Below are positions 10,903-24,318 of a stretch of DNA of 64,000 nucleotides, in pieces (position 1 is the first letter of the stretch; the number at the start of each line of letters is the position of its first letter). This DNA comes from Canna indica (Eukaryota > Streptophyta > Magnoliopsida > Zingiberales > Cannaceae). Both the position numbers and the translations under genes were made by a program. Below the pieces are notes generated by a model, which worked only from the letters and a program-made list of their open reading frames with translations, did not search any database and was not told the DNA's origin. The DNA is taken from contig CP136898.1 of assembly GCA_034359265.1 (NCBI GenBank), positions 54,301,501 through 54,365,500 of the forward strand, in the 5' to 3' direction.

Positions 10903-13275
10903 GTTCAATCAGTCGACTTCGTTCAAGATTCTATTCGAAAAATCTTGCAATTCGTTGCATTAGTCTATCAAAAATAACTCGATTAACAACTTCTCCCATC
11001 ACAGTGAATGTTCTGGAGTCGCTCGGGACTCAGATTGCTGGGCATTTCGAGTCGATACCCGAAAGTTCAATCCGTAGGCTTCGTTCAGCATTCTGTTCGA
11101 AAAACCGTGTAATTCTTTGCATTAGTATGTCAAAAATAACTCGATTAACAACTTCTCCCATCACAGTGAATGTTCTGGAGTCGCTCGAGACTCAGATTGT
11201 TGGGCGTTTCGAGTCGATACCCCGCTGTTCAATCAGTCGGCTTCGTTCAAGATTCTATTCGAAAAATCTTGCAATTATTTGCATTAGTCTGTCAAAAATA
11301 ACTCGATTAACAACTTCTCCCGTCACAGTGAATGTTCTGGAGTCGCTCGGGACTCAGATTGCTGGGCGTTTCGAGCCGATACCCCGCTGTTCAATTTGTA
11401 GGCTTCATTCAAGATTCTATTCGAAAAATCTTGCAATTCTTTGCAATATAGTCTGTAAAAAATAACTCGATTAACAACTTCTCCCATCACAGTGAATGTT
11501 CTGGAGTCGCTCGGGACTCAGATTGCTGGGCGTTTCGAGCCGATACCCCGAGGTTCAATCAGTCGGCTTCGTTCAAGATTCTATTCAAAAAATTTTGCAA
11601 TTCGTTGCATTAGTCTATCAAAAATAACTCGATTAACAACTTCTCCCATCACAGTGAATGTTCTGGAGTCGCCCGGGACTCAAATTTCTGGTCATTTCGA
11701 ATCGATACCCGAAAGTTCAATCCGTAGGCTTCGTTCAGCATTCTGTTCGAAAAACCGTGTAATTCTTTGCATTAGTATGTCAAAAATAACTCGATTAACA
11801 ACTGCTCCCATCACAGTGAATGTTCTGGAGTCGCTCGGGACTCAAATTGCTGGGCGTTTCGAGTCGATACCCCGCTGTTCAATCAGTCGGCTTCGTTCAA
11901 GATTCTATTCGAAAAATCTTGCAATTCTTTGCATTAGTCTGTCAAAAATAACTCGATTAACAACTTCTCCCATCACAGTGAATGTTCTGGAGTCGCTCGG
12001 GACTCAGATTGCTGGGCGTTTCGAGTCGATACCCCGCTGTTCAATCAGTCGGCTTCGTTCAAGATTCTATTCGAAAAATCTTGCAATTCGTTGCATTAGT
12101 CTATCAAAAATAACTCGATTAACAACTTCTCCCATCACAGTGAATGTTCTGGAGTCGCTCGGGACTCAGATTGCTGGGCGTTTCGAGCCGAGACCCCGAG
12201 GTTCAATCAGTCGGCTTCGTTTAAGATTCTATTCGAAAAATCTTGCAATTCGTTGCATTAGTTTATCAAAAATAACTCGATTAACAACTTCTCCCATCAC
12301 AGTGAATGTTCTGGAGTCGGTCGGGACTCAGATTGTTGGGCGTTTCGAGTCGATACCCGAAAGTTCAATCCGTAGGATTCGTTCAGCATTCTGTTCGAAA
12401 AACCGTGTAATTCTTTGCATTAGTATGTCAAAAATAACTCGATTAACAACTTCTACCATCACAGTGAATGTTGTGGAGTCGCTCGGGACTCAGATTGCTG
12501 GGCGTTTCGAGCCGATACCCCGAGGTTCAATCAGTCGGCTTCGTTCAAGATTCTATTCAAAAAATTTTGCAATTCGTTGCATTAGTCTATCAAAAATAAC
12601 TCGATTAACAACTTCTCCCATCACAGTGAATGTTCTGGAGTCGCCCGGGACTCAAATTTCTGGTCATTTCGAATCGATACCCGAAAGTTCAATCCGTAGG
12701 CTTCGTTCAGCATTCTGTTCGAAAAACCGTGTAATTCTTTGCATTAGTATGTCAAAAATAACTCGATTAACAACTTCTCCCATCACAGTGAATGTTCTGG
12801 AGTCGCTCGAGACTCAGATTGTTGGGCGTTTCGAGTCGATACCCCGCTGTTCAATCAGTCGGCTTCGTTCAAGATTCTATTCGAAAAATCTTGCAATTAT
12901 TTGCATTAGTCTGTCAAAAATAACTCGATTAACAACTTCTCCCATCACAGTGAATGTTCTGGAGTCGCTTGACACACAGATTTCTGGTCGTTTCGAGCCG
13001 ATACCCCGAAGTTCAATCTATAGGCTTCGTTCAAGATTCTATTCGAAAAATCTTGCAATTCTTTGCAATATATTCTGTAAAAAATAACTCGATTAACAAC
13101 TTCTCCCATCACAGTGAATGTTCTGGAGTCGCTCGGGACTCAGATTGCTGGGCGTTTCGAGTCGATACCCCGCTGTTCAATCAGTCGGCTTCGTTCAAGA
13201 TTCTATTCGAAAAATCTTGCAATTCTTTGCATTAGTCTGTCAAAAATAACTCGATTAACAACTTCTCCCATCATA
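10903..13275 (+). repeat. Mosaic satellite between the 24-monomer-spaced blocks
   Basis: Types from 11004 read C/E, C, R, G, E, C, C, G, V/E, W, E, C, F, C. A short 6-monomer (972-bp) relation links the G-E pair at 11492-11815 with the W-E pair at 12464-12787: both have AAAAAATTTTGC and GCCCGGGACTC with TTTCGAATCG. No longer periodicity is evident and no unique sequence intervenes. Confidence 0.75.
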
Positions 13276-14784
13276 GTGAATGTTCTGGAGTCGCTCGGGA
13301 CTCAGATTGCTGGGCGTTTCGAGTCGATACCCCGCTGTTCAATCAGTCGGCTTCGTTCAAGATTCTATTCAAAAAATCTTGCAATTCGTTGCATTAGTAT
13401 ATCAAAAATAACTCGATTAACAACTTCTCCCATCACAGTGAATGTTCTGGAGTCGCTCGGGACTCAGATTGCTGGGCATTTCGAGCCGATACCCCGAGGT
13501 TCAATCAGTCGGCTTCGTTCAAGATTCTATTCGAAAAATCTTGCAATTCGTTGCATTAGTTTATCAAAAATAACTCGATTAACAACTTCTCCCATCACAG
13601 TGAATGTTCTGGAGTCGGTCGGGACTCAGATTGCTGGGCGTTTCGAGTCGATACCCGAAAGTTCAATCCGTAGGATTCGTTCAGCATTCTGTTCGAAAAA
13701 CCGTGTAATTCTTTGCATTAGTATGTCAAAAATAACTCGATTAACAACTTCTCCCATCACAGTGAATGTTGTGGAGTCGCTCGAGACTCAGATTGCTGGG
13801 CGTTTCGAGTCGATACCCCGCCGTTCAATCAGTCGGCTTCGTTCAAGATTCTATTCGAAAAATCTTGCAATTCTTTGCATTAGTCTGTCAAAAATAACTC
13901 GATTAACAACTTCTCCCATCACAGTGAATGTTCTGGAGTCGCTTGACACACAGATTTCTGGTCGTTTCGAGCCGATACCCCGAAGTTCAATCCGTAGGCT
14001 TCGTTCAAGATTCTATTCGAAAAATCTTGCAATTCTTTGCAATATAGTCTGTAAAAAATAACTCGATTAACAACTTCTCCCATCACAGTGAATGTTCTGG
14101 AGTCGCTCGGGACTCAGATTGCTGGGCATTTCGAGTCGATACCCAGCTGTTCAATCAGTCGGCTTCGTTCAAGATTCAATTCGAGAAATCTTGCAATTCT
14201 TTGCATTAGTCTGTCAAAAATAACTCGATTAACAACTTCTCCCATCACAGTGAATGTTCTGGAGTCGCTCGGGACTCAGGTTGCTGGGCGTTTCGAGTCG
14301 ATACCCTGAAGTTCAATCAGTCGGCTTCGTTCAAGATTCTATTCAAAAAATCTTGCAATTTTTTGCATTAGTCTGCCAAAAACAACTCGATTAACAACTT
14401 ATCCCATCACAGTGAATGTTCTGGAGTCGGACGGGACTCAGATTGCAGGGCATTTCGAGCCGATACCCCGAGGTTCAATCAGTCGACTTCGTACAAGATT
14501 CTATTTGAAAAATCTTGCAATTCGTTGCATTAGTCTATCAAAAATAACTCGATTAACAACTTCTCCCATCACAGTGAATGTTCTGGAGTCGCCCTTGACT
14601 CAATTTTCTGGTCATTTCGAGTCGATACCCGAAAGTTCAATCCGTAGGCTTCGTTCAGCATTCTGTTCAAAAAATCGTGTAATTCTTTGCATTAGTATGT
14701 CAAAAATAACTCGATTAACGACTTCTCCCATCACAGTGAATGTTGTGGAGTCGCTCGGGACTCAGATTGCTGGGCGTTTCGAGC
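13276..14784 (+). repeat. 24-monomer-spaced repeat block, copy 2
   Basis: Types C G V/E W/C F C S D E W match 9382-10890. Copy-specific changes include ACCCAGCTG near 14140, TCGAGAAATC near 14180 and CTGCCAAAAAC near 14374. The final W monomer continues into a G-type centre with GGTTTAATC near 14797, unlike the C-type centre in copy 1. Confidence 0.8.
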
Positions 14785-17700
14785 CGATACCCCGAGGTTT
14801 AATCAGTCGGCTTCGTTCAAGTTTCTATTCGAAAAATCTTGCAATTCGTTGCATTGGTCTATCAAAAATAACTCGATTAACAACTTCTCCCATCACAGTG
14901 AATGTTCTGGAGTCGCTCGGGACTCAGATTGCTGGGCGTTTCGAGCCGATACCCCGAGGTTCAATCAGTCGGCTTCGTTCAAGATTCTATTCGAAAAATC
15001 TTGCAATTTGTTGCATTAGTTTATCAAAAATAACTCGATTAACAACTTCTCCCATCACAGTGAATGTTCTGGAGTCGGTCGGGACTCAGATTGCTGGGCG
15101 TTTCGAGTCGATACCCCATTGTTCAATCAGTCAGCTTCGTTCAAGATTCTATTCAAAAATTCTTGCAATTCTTTGCATTAGTCTGTCAAAAATAACTCGA
15201 TTAACAACTTCTCCCATCACAGTGAATGTTCTGGAGTCGCTCAAGACTCAAATTTCTGGTCGTTTCGAGCCGATACCCCAAAGTTCAATCAGTAGGCTTC
15301 GTTCAAGATTCTATTCGAAAAATCTTGCAATTCTTTGCAATAGTCTATAAAAAATAACTCGATTAACAACTTCTCCCATCACAGTGAATGTTCTGGAGTC
15401 GCTCGAGACTCAGATTGTTGGGCGTTTCGAGTCGATACCCCGATGTTCAATCAGTCGGCTTCGTTCAAGATTCTATTCGAAAAATCTTGCAATTCTTTGC
15501 ATTAGTCTGTCAAAAATAACTCGATTAACAACTTCTCCCATCACAGTGAATGTTCTGGAGTCGCTTGATACACAGATTTCAGGTCGTTTCGAGCCGATAC
15601 CCCGAAGTTCAATCTGTAGGCTTCGTTCAAGATTCTATTCGAAAAATCTTGCAATTCTTTGTAATATATTCTGTAAAAAATAACTCGATTAACAACTTCT
15701 CCCATCACAGTGAATGTTCTGGAGTCGCTCGGGACTCAGATTGCAGGGCGTTTCGAGTCGATACCCCGCTGTTCAATCAGTCGGCTTCGTTCAAGATTCT
15801 ATTCGAAAAATCTTGCAATTCTTTGCATTAGTCTGTCAAAAATAACTCGATTAACAACTTCTCCCGTCACAGTGAATGTTCTGGAGTCGGTCGGGACTCA
15901 GATTGCTGGGCGTTTCGAGTCGATACCCCGCTGTTCAATCAGTCGGCTTCGTTCAAGATTCTATTCGAAAAATCTTGCAATTCGTTGCATTAGTCTATCA
16001 AAAATAACTCGATTAACAACTTCTCCCATCACAGTGAATGTTCTGGAGTCGCTCGGGACTCAGATTGCTGGGCATTTTGAGTCGATACCCGAAAGTTCAA
16101 TCCGTAGGCTTCGTTCAGCATTCTGTTCGAAAAACCGTGTAATTCTTTGCATTAGTATGTCAAAAATAACTCGATTAACAACTTCTCCCATCACAGTGAA
16201 TGTTCTGGAGTCGCTCGAGACTCAGATTGTTGGGCGTTTCGAGTCGATACCCCGCTGTTCAATCAGTCGGCTTCGTTCAAGATTCTATTCGAAAAATCTT
16301 GCAATTCTTTGCATTAGTCTGTCAAAAATAACTCGATTAACAACTTCTCCCGTCACAGTGAATGTTCTGGAGTCGCTCGGGACTCAGATTGCTGGGCGTT
16401 TCGAGTCGATACCCCGCTGTTCAATCAGTCGGCTTCGTTCAAGATTCTATTCGAAAAATCTTGCAATTCGTTGCATTAGTCTATCAAAAATAACTCGATT
16501 AACAACTTCTCCCATCACAGTGAATGTTCTGGAGTCGCTCGGGACTCAGATTGCTGGGCATTTCGAGCCGATACCCCGAGGTTCAATCAGTCGGCTTCGT
16601 TCAAGATTCTATTCGAAAAATCTTGCAATTTGTTGCATTAGTTTATCAAAAATAACTCGATTAACAACTTCTCCCATCACAGTGAATGTTCTGGAGTCGG
16701 TCGGGACTCAGATTGCTGGGCGTTTCGAGTCGATACCCCGTTGTTCAATCAGTCAGCTTCGTTCAAGATTCTATTCGAAAATTCTTGCAATTCTTTGCAT
16801 TAGTCTGTCAAAAATAACTCGATTAACAACTTCTCCCATCACAGTGAATGTTCTGGAGTCGCTCAAGACTCAAATTTCTGGTCGTTTCGAGCCGATACCC
16901 CGAAGTTCAATCAGTAGGCTTCGTTCAAGATTCTATTCGAAAAATCTTGCAATTCTTTGCAATAGTCTATAAAAAATAACTCGATTAACAACTTCTCCCA
17001 TCACAGTGAATGTTCTGGAGTCGCTCGAGACTCAGATTGTTGGGCGTTTCGAGTCGATACCCCGATGTTCAATCAGTCGGCTTCGTTCAAGATTCTATTC
17101 GAAAAATCTTGCAATTCTTTGCATTAGTCTGTCAAAAATAACTCGATTAACAACTTCTCCCATCACAGTGAATGTTCTGGAGTCGCTTGATACACAGATT
17201 TCTGGTCGTTTCGAGCCGATACCCCGAAGTTCAATCTGTAGGCTTCGTTCAAGATTCTATTCGAAAAATCTTGCAATTCTTTGTAATATATTCTGTAAAA
17301 AATAACTCGATTAACAACTTCTCCCATCACAGTGAATGTTCTGGAGTCGCTCGGGACTCAGATTGCAGGGCGTTTCGAGTCGATACCCCGCTGTTCAATC
17401 AGTCGGCTTCGTTCAAGATTCTATTCGAAAAATCTTGCAATTTTTGCATTAGTCTGTCAAAAATAACTCGATTAACAACTTCTCCCGTCACAGTGAATGT
17501 TCTGGAGTCGCTCGGGACTCAGATTGCTGGGCGTTTCGAGTCGATACCCCGCTGTTCAATCAGTCGGCTTCGTTCAAGATTCTATTCGAAAAATCTTGCA
17601 ATTCGTTGCATTAGTCTATCAAAAATAACTCGATTAACAACTTCTCCCATCACAGTGAATGTTCTGGAGTCGCTCGGGACTCAGATTGCTGGGCATTTCG

Positions 17701-18790
17701 AGCCGATACCCCGAGGATCAATCAGTCGGCTTCGTTCAAGATTCTATTCGAAAAATCTTGCAATTCGTTGCATTAGTTTATCAAAAATAACTCGATTAAC
17801 AACTTTTCCCATCACAGTGAATGTTCTGGAGTCGGTCGGGACTCAGATTGCTGGGCGTTTCGAGTCGATACCCGAAAGTTCAATCCGTAGGCTTCGTTCA
17901 GCATTCTGTTCAAAAAATCGTGTAATTCTTTGCATTAGTATGTCAAAAATAACTCGATTAACGACTTCTCCCATCACAGTGAATGTTGTGGAGTCGCTCG
18001 GGACTCAGATTGCTGGGCGTTTCGAGCCGATACCCCGAGGTTCAATCAGTCGGCTTCGTTCAAGATTCTATTCGAAAAATCTTGCAATTCGTTGCATTAG
18101 TCTATCAAAAATAACTCGATTAACAACTTCTCCCATCACAGTGAATGTTCTGGAGTCGCTCGGGACTCAGATTGCTGGGCGTTTCGAGCCGATACCCCGA
18201 GGTTCAATCAGTCGGCTTCGTTCAAGATTCTATTCGAAAAATCTTGCAATTTGTTGCATTAGTTTATCAAAAATAACTCGATTAACAACTTCTCCCATCA
18301 CAGTGAATGTTCTGGAGTCGGTCGGGACTCAGATTGCTGGGCGTTTCGAGTCAATACCCCGTTGTTCAATCAGTCAGCTTCGTTCAAGATTCTATTCGAA
18401 AAATCTTGCAATTCTTTGCAATAGTCTATAAAAAATAACTCGATTAACAACTTCTCCCATCACAGTGAATGTTCTGGAGTCGCTCGAGACTCAGATTGTT
18501 GGGCATTTCGAGTCGATACCCCGCTGTTCAATCAGTCGGCTTCGTTCAAGATTCTATTCGAAAAATCTTGCAATTCTTTGCATTAGTCTGTCAAAAATAA
18601 CTCGATTAACAACTTCTCCCATCACAGTGAATGTTCTGGAGTCGCTTGAGACACAGATTTCTGGTCGTTTCGAGCCGATACCCCGAAGTTCAATCTGTAG
18701 GCTTCGTTCAAGATTCTATTCGAAAAATCTTGCAATTCTTTGCAATATATTCTGTAAAAAATAACTCCATTAACAACTTCCCCCATCATA
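14785..18790 (+). repeat. 10-monomer (1622-bp) HOR pair plus flanks
   Basis: A shared block of about 14950-16080 returns at about 16572-17700. The order G V K C F C C is common to both, starting at monomers 14898 and 16520; K at 15222 and 16844 has GCTCAAGACTC, and C at 15384 and 17006 has CGATGTTC. F monomers at 15546 and 17168 share TTTGTAATATATTC, seen nowhere else in the window. The region ends with G V/E W G, a V/K hybrid at 18303, then C and F, which lead into the A/B modules. Confidence 0.82.
17332..17492 (+). repeat. 161-bp C monomer with single-base deletion
   Basis: GCAATTTTTGCATTAG replaces the usual GCAATTCTTTGCATTAG, a loss of one base. The equivalent monomer at 15710 is full length, so the deletion arose after or during the 1622-bp duplication. 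It changes the reading phase of everything downstream. Confidence 0.9.
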
Positions 18791-19766
18791 GTGAATGTTC
18801 TGGAGTCGCTCGGGACTCAGATTGCTGGGCGTTTCGAGTCGATACCCCGCTGTTCAATCAGTCGGCTTCGTTCAAGATTCTATTCGAAAAATCTTGCAAT
18901 TCTTTGCATTAGTTTGTCAAAAATAACTCGATTAACAACTTCTCCCGTCACAGTGAATGTTCTGGAGTCGCTCGGGACTCAGATTGCTGGGCGTTTCGAG
19001 CCGATACCCCGCTGTTCAATTTGTAGGCTTCGTTCAAGATTCTATTCGAAAAATCTTGCAATTCTTTGCAATATAGTCTGTAAAAAATAACTCGATTAAC
19101 AACTTCTCCCATCACAGTGAATGTTCTGGAGTCGCTCGGGACTCAGATTGCTGGGCGTTTCGAGCCGATACCCCGAGGTTCAATCAGTCGGCTTCGTTCA
19201 AGATTCTATTCAAAAATTTTTGCAATTCGTTGCATTAGTCTATCAAAAATAACTCGATTAACAACTTCTCCCATCACAGTGAATGTTCTGGAGTCGCCCG
19301 GGACTCAAATTTCTGGTCATTTCGAGTCGATACCCGAAAGTTCAATCCGTAGGCTTCGTTCAGCATTCTGTTCGAAAAACCGTGTAATTCTTTGCATTAG
19401 TATGTCAAAAATAACTCGATTAACAACTTCTCCCATCACAGTGAATGTTCTGGAGTCGCTCGAGACTCAGATTGTTGGGCGTTTCGAGTCGATACCCCGC
19501 TGTTCAATCAGTCGGCTTCGTTCAAGATTCTATTCGAAAAATCTTGCAATTATTTGCATTAGTCTGTCAAAAATAACTCGATTAACAACTTCTCCCATCA
19601 CAGTGAATGTTCTGGAGTCGCTTGAGACACAGATTTCTGGTCGTTTCGAGCCGATACCCCGAAGTTCAATCTATAGGCTTCGTTCAAGATTCTATTCAAA
19701 AAATCTTGCAATTCTTTGCAATATATTCTGTAAAAAATAACTCGATTAACAACTTCTCCCATCACA
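18791..19766 (+). repeat. Module A1 (6 monomers, 976 bp)
   Basis: Types C R G E C F; the R and F monomers are 164 bp each, giving 976. Features include AATTTTTGCAATTC in G (near 19215), GCCCGGGACTC in E, AATTATTTGC in the second C and ATCTATAGGC in F. The GCCCGGG form of E distinguishes it from later A modules, which have GCCCTGG. Confidence 0.88.
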
Positions 19767-21066
19767 GTGAATGTTCTGGAGTCGCTCGGGACTCAGATTG
19801 CTGGGCGTTTCGAGTCGATTCCCCGCTGTTCAATCAGTCGGCTTCGTTCAAGATTCTATTCGAAAAATCTTGCAATTCTTTGCATTAGGCTGTCAAAAAT
19901 AACTCGATTAACAACTTCTCCCATCACAGTGAATGTTCTGGAGTCGCTCGGGACTCAGATTGCTGAGCTTTTCGAGCCGATACCCCGCTGTTCAATTTGT
20001 AGGCTTCGTTCGAGATTCTATTCGAAAAATCTTGCAATTCTTTGCAATATAGTCTGTAAAAAATAACTCGATTAACAACTTCTCCCATCACAGTGAATGT
20101 TCTAGATTCGCTCGGGACTCAGATTGCTGGGCGTTTCGAGCCGATACCCCGAGGTTCAATCAGTCAGCTTCGTTCAAGATTCTATTCAAAAAATCTTGCA
20201 ATTCGTTGCATTAGTCTATCAAAAATAACTCGATTAACAACTTCTCCCATCACAGTGAATGTTCTGGAGTCGCCCTGGACTCAAATTTCTGGTCATTTCG
20301 AGTTGATACCTGAAAGTTCAATCCGTAGGCTTCGTTCAGCATTCTATTCGAAAAACCGTGTAATTCATTGCATTAGTATGTCAAAAATAACTCGATTAAC
20401 AACTTCTCCCATCACAGTGAATGTTCTGGAGTCGCTCGGGACTCAGATTGCTGGGCGTTTCGAGCCGATACCCCAAGGTTCAATCAGTCGGCTTCGTTCA
20501 AGATTCTATTCGAAAAATCTTGCAATTCGTTGCATTAGTCTATCAAAAATAACTCGATTAACAACTTCTCCCATCACAGTGAATGTTCTGGAGTCGCCCT
20601 GGACTCAAATTTCTGGTCATTTCGAGTCGATACCCGAAAGTTCAATCAGTAGGCTTCGTTCAGCATTCTGTTCGAAAAACCGTGTAATTCTTTGCATTAG
20701 TATGTCAAAAATAACTCGATTAACGACTTCTCCCATCACAGTGAATGTTGTGGAGTCGCTCGGGACTCAGATTGCTGGGCATTTCGAGCCGATACCCCGA
20801 GGTTCAATCAGTCGGCTTCGTTCAAGATTCTATTCGAAAAATCTTGCAATTCGTTGCATTAGTCTATCAAAAATAACTCGATTAACAACTTCTCCCATCA
20901 TAGTGAATGTTCTGGAGTCGCTTGAAACACAGATTTCTGGTCGTTTCGAGCCGATACCCCGAAGTTCAATCTGTAGGCTTCGTTCAAGATTCTATTCGAA
21001 AAATCTTGCAATTCTTTGCAATATATTCTGTAAAAAATAACTCGATTAACAACTTCTCCCATCACA
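19767..21066 (+). repeat. Module B1 (8 monomers, 1300 bp)
   Basis: Types C R G E G E W F. Compared with A, the fifth monomer (C) is replaced by the trio G E W. Private markers of B are GTTCTAGATTCG in the first G (20093), CCCCAAGG in the second G, TTGCTGAGCTTTTCG in R and CTTGAAACACAG in F. This copy has TCGAGTTGATACCTG in its first E, also seen in B3. Confidence 0.9.
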
Positions 21067-22042
21067 GTGAATGTTCTGGAGTCGCTCGGGACTCAGATTG
21101 CTGGGCGTTTCGAGTCGATACCCCGCTGTTCAATCATTCGGCTTCGTTCAAGATTCTATTCGAAAAATCTTGCAATTCTTTGCATTAGTCTGTCAAAAAT
21201 AACTCGATTAACAACTTCTCCCATCACAGTGAATGTTCTGGAGTCGCTCGGGACTCAGATTGATGGGTGTTTCGAGCCGATACCCCGCTGTTCAATTTGT
21301 ATGCTTCGTTCAAGATTATATTCGAAAAATCTTGCAATTCTTTGCAATATAGTCTGTAAAAAATAACTCGATTAACAACTTCTCCCATCAAAGTGAATGT
21401 TCTGGAGTCGCTCGGGACTCAGATTGCTGGGCGTTTCGAGCCGATACCCCGAGGTTCAATCAGTCGGCTTCGTTCAAGATTCTATTCGAAAAATCTTGCT
21501 ATTCGTTGCATTAGTCTATCAAAAATAACTCGATTAACAACTTCTCCCATCACAGTGAATGTTCTGGAGTCGCCCTGGACTCAAATTTCTGGTCATTTCG
21601 AGTCGATACCCGAAAGTTCAATCCGTAGGCTTCGTTCAGCATTCTGTTCGAAAAACCGTGTAATTCTTTGCATTAGTATGTCAAAAATAACTCGATTAAC
21701 AACTTCTCCCATCACAGTGAATGTTCTGGAGTCGCTTGAGACTCAGATTGTTGGGTGTTTCGAGTCGATACCCCACTGTTCAATCAGTCGGCTTCGTTCA
21801 AGATTCTATTCGAAAAATCTTGCAATTCTTTGCATTAGTCTGTCAAAAATAACTCGATTAACAACTTCTCCCATCACAGTGAATGTTCTGGAGTCGCTTG
21901 AGACACAGATTTCTGGTCGTTTCGAGCCGATACCTCGAAGTTCAATCTGTAGGCTTCGTTCAAGATTCTATTCGAAAAATCTTGCAATTCTTTGCAATAT
22001 ATTCTGTAAAAAATAACTCAATTAACAACTTCTCCAATCATA
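21067..22042 (+). repeat. Module A2 (6 monomers, 976 bp)
   Basis: Types C R G E C F. Private markers shared only with A5 are GATGGGTGTTTCG with TTTGTATGCTTCG in R, CTTGAGACTCAG in the second C, and AACTCAATTAAC with CTCCAATCATAG at the end of F (near 22016-22042). Confidence 0.9.
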
Positions 22043-23342
22043 GTGAATGTTCTGGAGTCGCTCGGGATTCAGATTGCTGGGCGTTTCGAGTCGATACCCC
22101 GCTGTTCAATCAGTCGGCTTCGTTCAAGATTCTATTCGAAAAATCTTGCAATTCTTTGCATTAGTCTGTCAAAAATAACACGATTAACAACTTCTCCCAT
22201 CACAGTGAATGTTCTGGAGTCGCTCGGGACTCAGATTGCTGAGCTTTTCGAGCCGATACCCCGCTGTTCAATTTGTAGGCTTCGTTCGAGATTCTATTCG
22301 AAAAATCTTGCAATTCTTTGCAATATAGTCTGTAAAAAATAACTCGATTAACAACTTCTCCCACCACAGTGAATGTTCTAGATTCGCTCGGGACTCAGAT
22401 TGCTGGGCGTTTCGAGCCGATACCCCGAGGTTCAATCAGTCAGCTTCGTTCAAGATTCTATTCAAAAAATCTTGCAATTCGTTGCATTAGTCTATCAAAA
22501 ATAACTCGATTAACAACTTCTCCCATCACAGTGAATGTTCTGGAGTCGCCCTGGACTCAAATTTCTGGTCATTTCGAGTCGATACCTGAAAGTTCAATCC
22601 GTAGGCTTCGTTCAGCATTCTGTTCCAAAAACCGTGTAATTCTTTGCATTAGTATGTCAAAAATAACTCGATTAACAACTTCTCCCTTCACAGTGAATGT
22701 TCTGGAGTCGCTCGGGACTCAGATTGCTGGGCGTTTCGAGCCGATACCCCAAGGTTCAATCAGTCGGCTTCGTTCAAGATTCTATTCGAAAAATCTTGCA
22801 ATTCGTTGCATTAGTCTATCAAAAATAACTCGATTAACAACTTCTCCCATCACAGTGAATGTTCTGGAGTCGCCCTGGACTCAAATTTCTGGTCATTTCG
22901 AGTCGATACCCGAAAGTTCAATCAGTAGGCTTCGTTCAGCATTCTGTTCTAAAAACCGTGTAATTCTTTGCATTAGTATGTCAAAAATAACTCGATTAAC
23001 GACTTCTCCCATCACAGTGAATGTTGTGGAGTCGCTCGGGACTCAGATTGCTGGGCATTTCGAGCCGATACCCCGAGGTTCAATCAGTCGGCTTCGTTCA
23101 AGATTCTATTCGAAAAATCTTGCAATTCGTTGCATTAGTCTATCAAAAATAACTCGATTAACAACTTCTCCCATCATAGTGAATGTTCTGGAGTCGCTTG
23201 AAACACAGATTTCTGGTCGTTTCGAGCCGATACCCCGAAGTTCAATCTGTAGGCTTCGTTCAAGATTCTATTCGAAAAATCTTGCAATTCTTTGCAATAT
23301 ATTCTGTAAAAAATAACTCGATTAACAACTTCTCCCATCACA
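22043..23342 (+). repeat. Module B2 (8 monomers, 1300 bp)
   Basis: Types C R G E G E W F with the B markers. Specific changes include CGGGATTCAG at the start and AACACGATTAAC near 22177, both shared with B4. CCCACCACAG near 22361, CCCTTCACAG near 22684 and GTTCTAAAAACC near 22946 were not seen in B4. Confidence 0.9.
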
Positions 23343-24318
23343 GTGAATGTTCTGGAGTCGCTCGGGACTCAGATTGCTGGGCGTTTCGAGTCGATACCCC
23401 GCTGTTCAATCATTCGGCTTCGTTCAAGATTCTATTCGAAAAATCTTGCAATTCTTTGCATTAGTCTGTCAAAAATAACTCGATTAACAACTTCTCCCAT
23501 CACAGTGAATGTTCTGGAGTCGCTCGGGACTCAGATTGATGGGCGTTTCGAGCCGATACCCCGCTGTTCAATTTGTAGGCTTCGTTCAAGATTCTATTCG
23601 AAAAATCTTGCAATTCTTTGCAATATAGTCTGTAAAAAATAACTCGATTAACAACTTCTCCCATCAAAGTGAATGTTCTGGAGTCGCTCGGGACTCAGAT
23701 TGCTGGGCGTTTCGAGCCGATACCCCGAGGTTCAATCAGTCGGCTTCGTTCAAGATTCTATTCGAAAAATCTTGCTATTCGTTGCATTAGTCTATCAAAA
23801 ATAACTCAATTAACAACTTCTCCCATCACAGCGAATGTTCTGGAGTCGCCCTGGACTCAAATTTCTGGTCATTTCGAGTCGATACACGAAAGTTCAATCC
23901 GTAGGATTCGTTCAGCATTCTGTTCGAAAAACCGTGTAATTCTTTGCATTAGTATGTCAAAAATAACTCGATTAACAACTTCTCCCATCACAGTGAATGT
24001 TCTGGAGTCGCTCGAGACTCAGATTGTTGGGCGTTTCGAGTCGATACCCCGCTGTTCAATCAGTCGGCTTCGTTCAAGATTCTATTCGAAAAATCTTGCA
24101 ATTATTTGCATTAGTCTGTCAAAAATAACTCGATTAACAACTTCTCCCATCACAGTGAATGTTCTGGAGTCGCTTGAGACACAGATTTCTGGTCGTTTCG
24201 AGCCGATACCCCGAAGTTCAATCTATAGGCTTCGTTCAAGATTCTATTCGAAAAATCTTGCAATTCTTTGCAATATATTCTGTAAAAAATAACTCGATTA
24301 ACAACTTCTCCCATCACA
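23343..24318 (+). repeat. Module A3 (6 monomers, 976 bp)
   Basis: Types C R G E C F. Markers: CAATCATTCGG in the first C, ACTCAATTAAC with CACAGCGAATG at the G/E border, GATACACGAAAG and GTAGGATTCG in E, then AATTATTTGC in the second C and ATCTATAGGC in F. The first four markers recur in A6, the last two do not. Confidence 0.9.

Noticed and set aside
12954..13235. Recurrent 93-codon frames starting ATGTTCTGGAGTCG (also at 15550, 18631, 19607 and many later sites)
   Set aside because: These are the second forward frame of an F monomer that escapes its usual TAA because of the +2 indel and then runs into the third frame of the next monomer. They occur only where a 164-bp monomer sits and stop at the TAG in GCATTAG.
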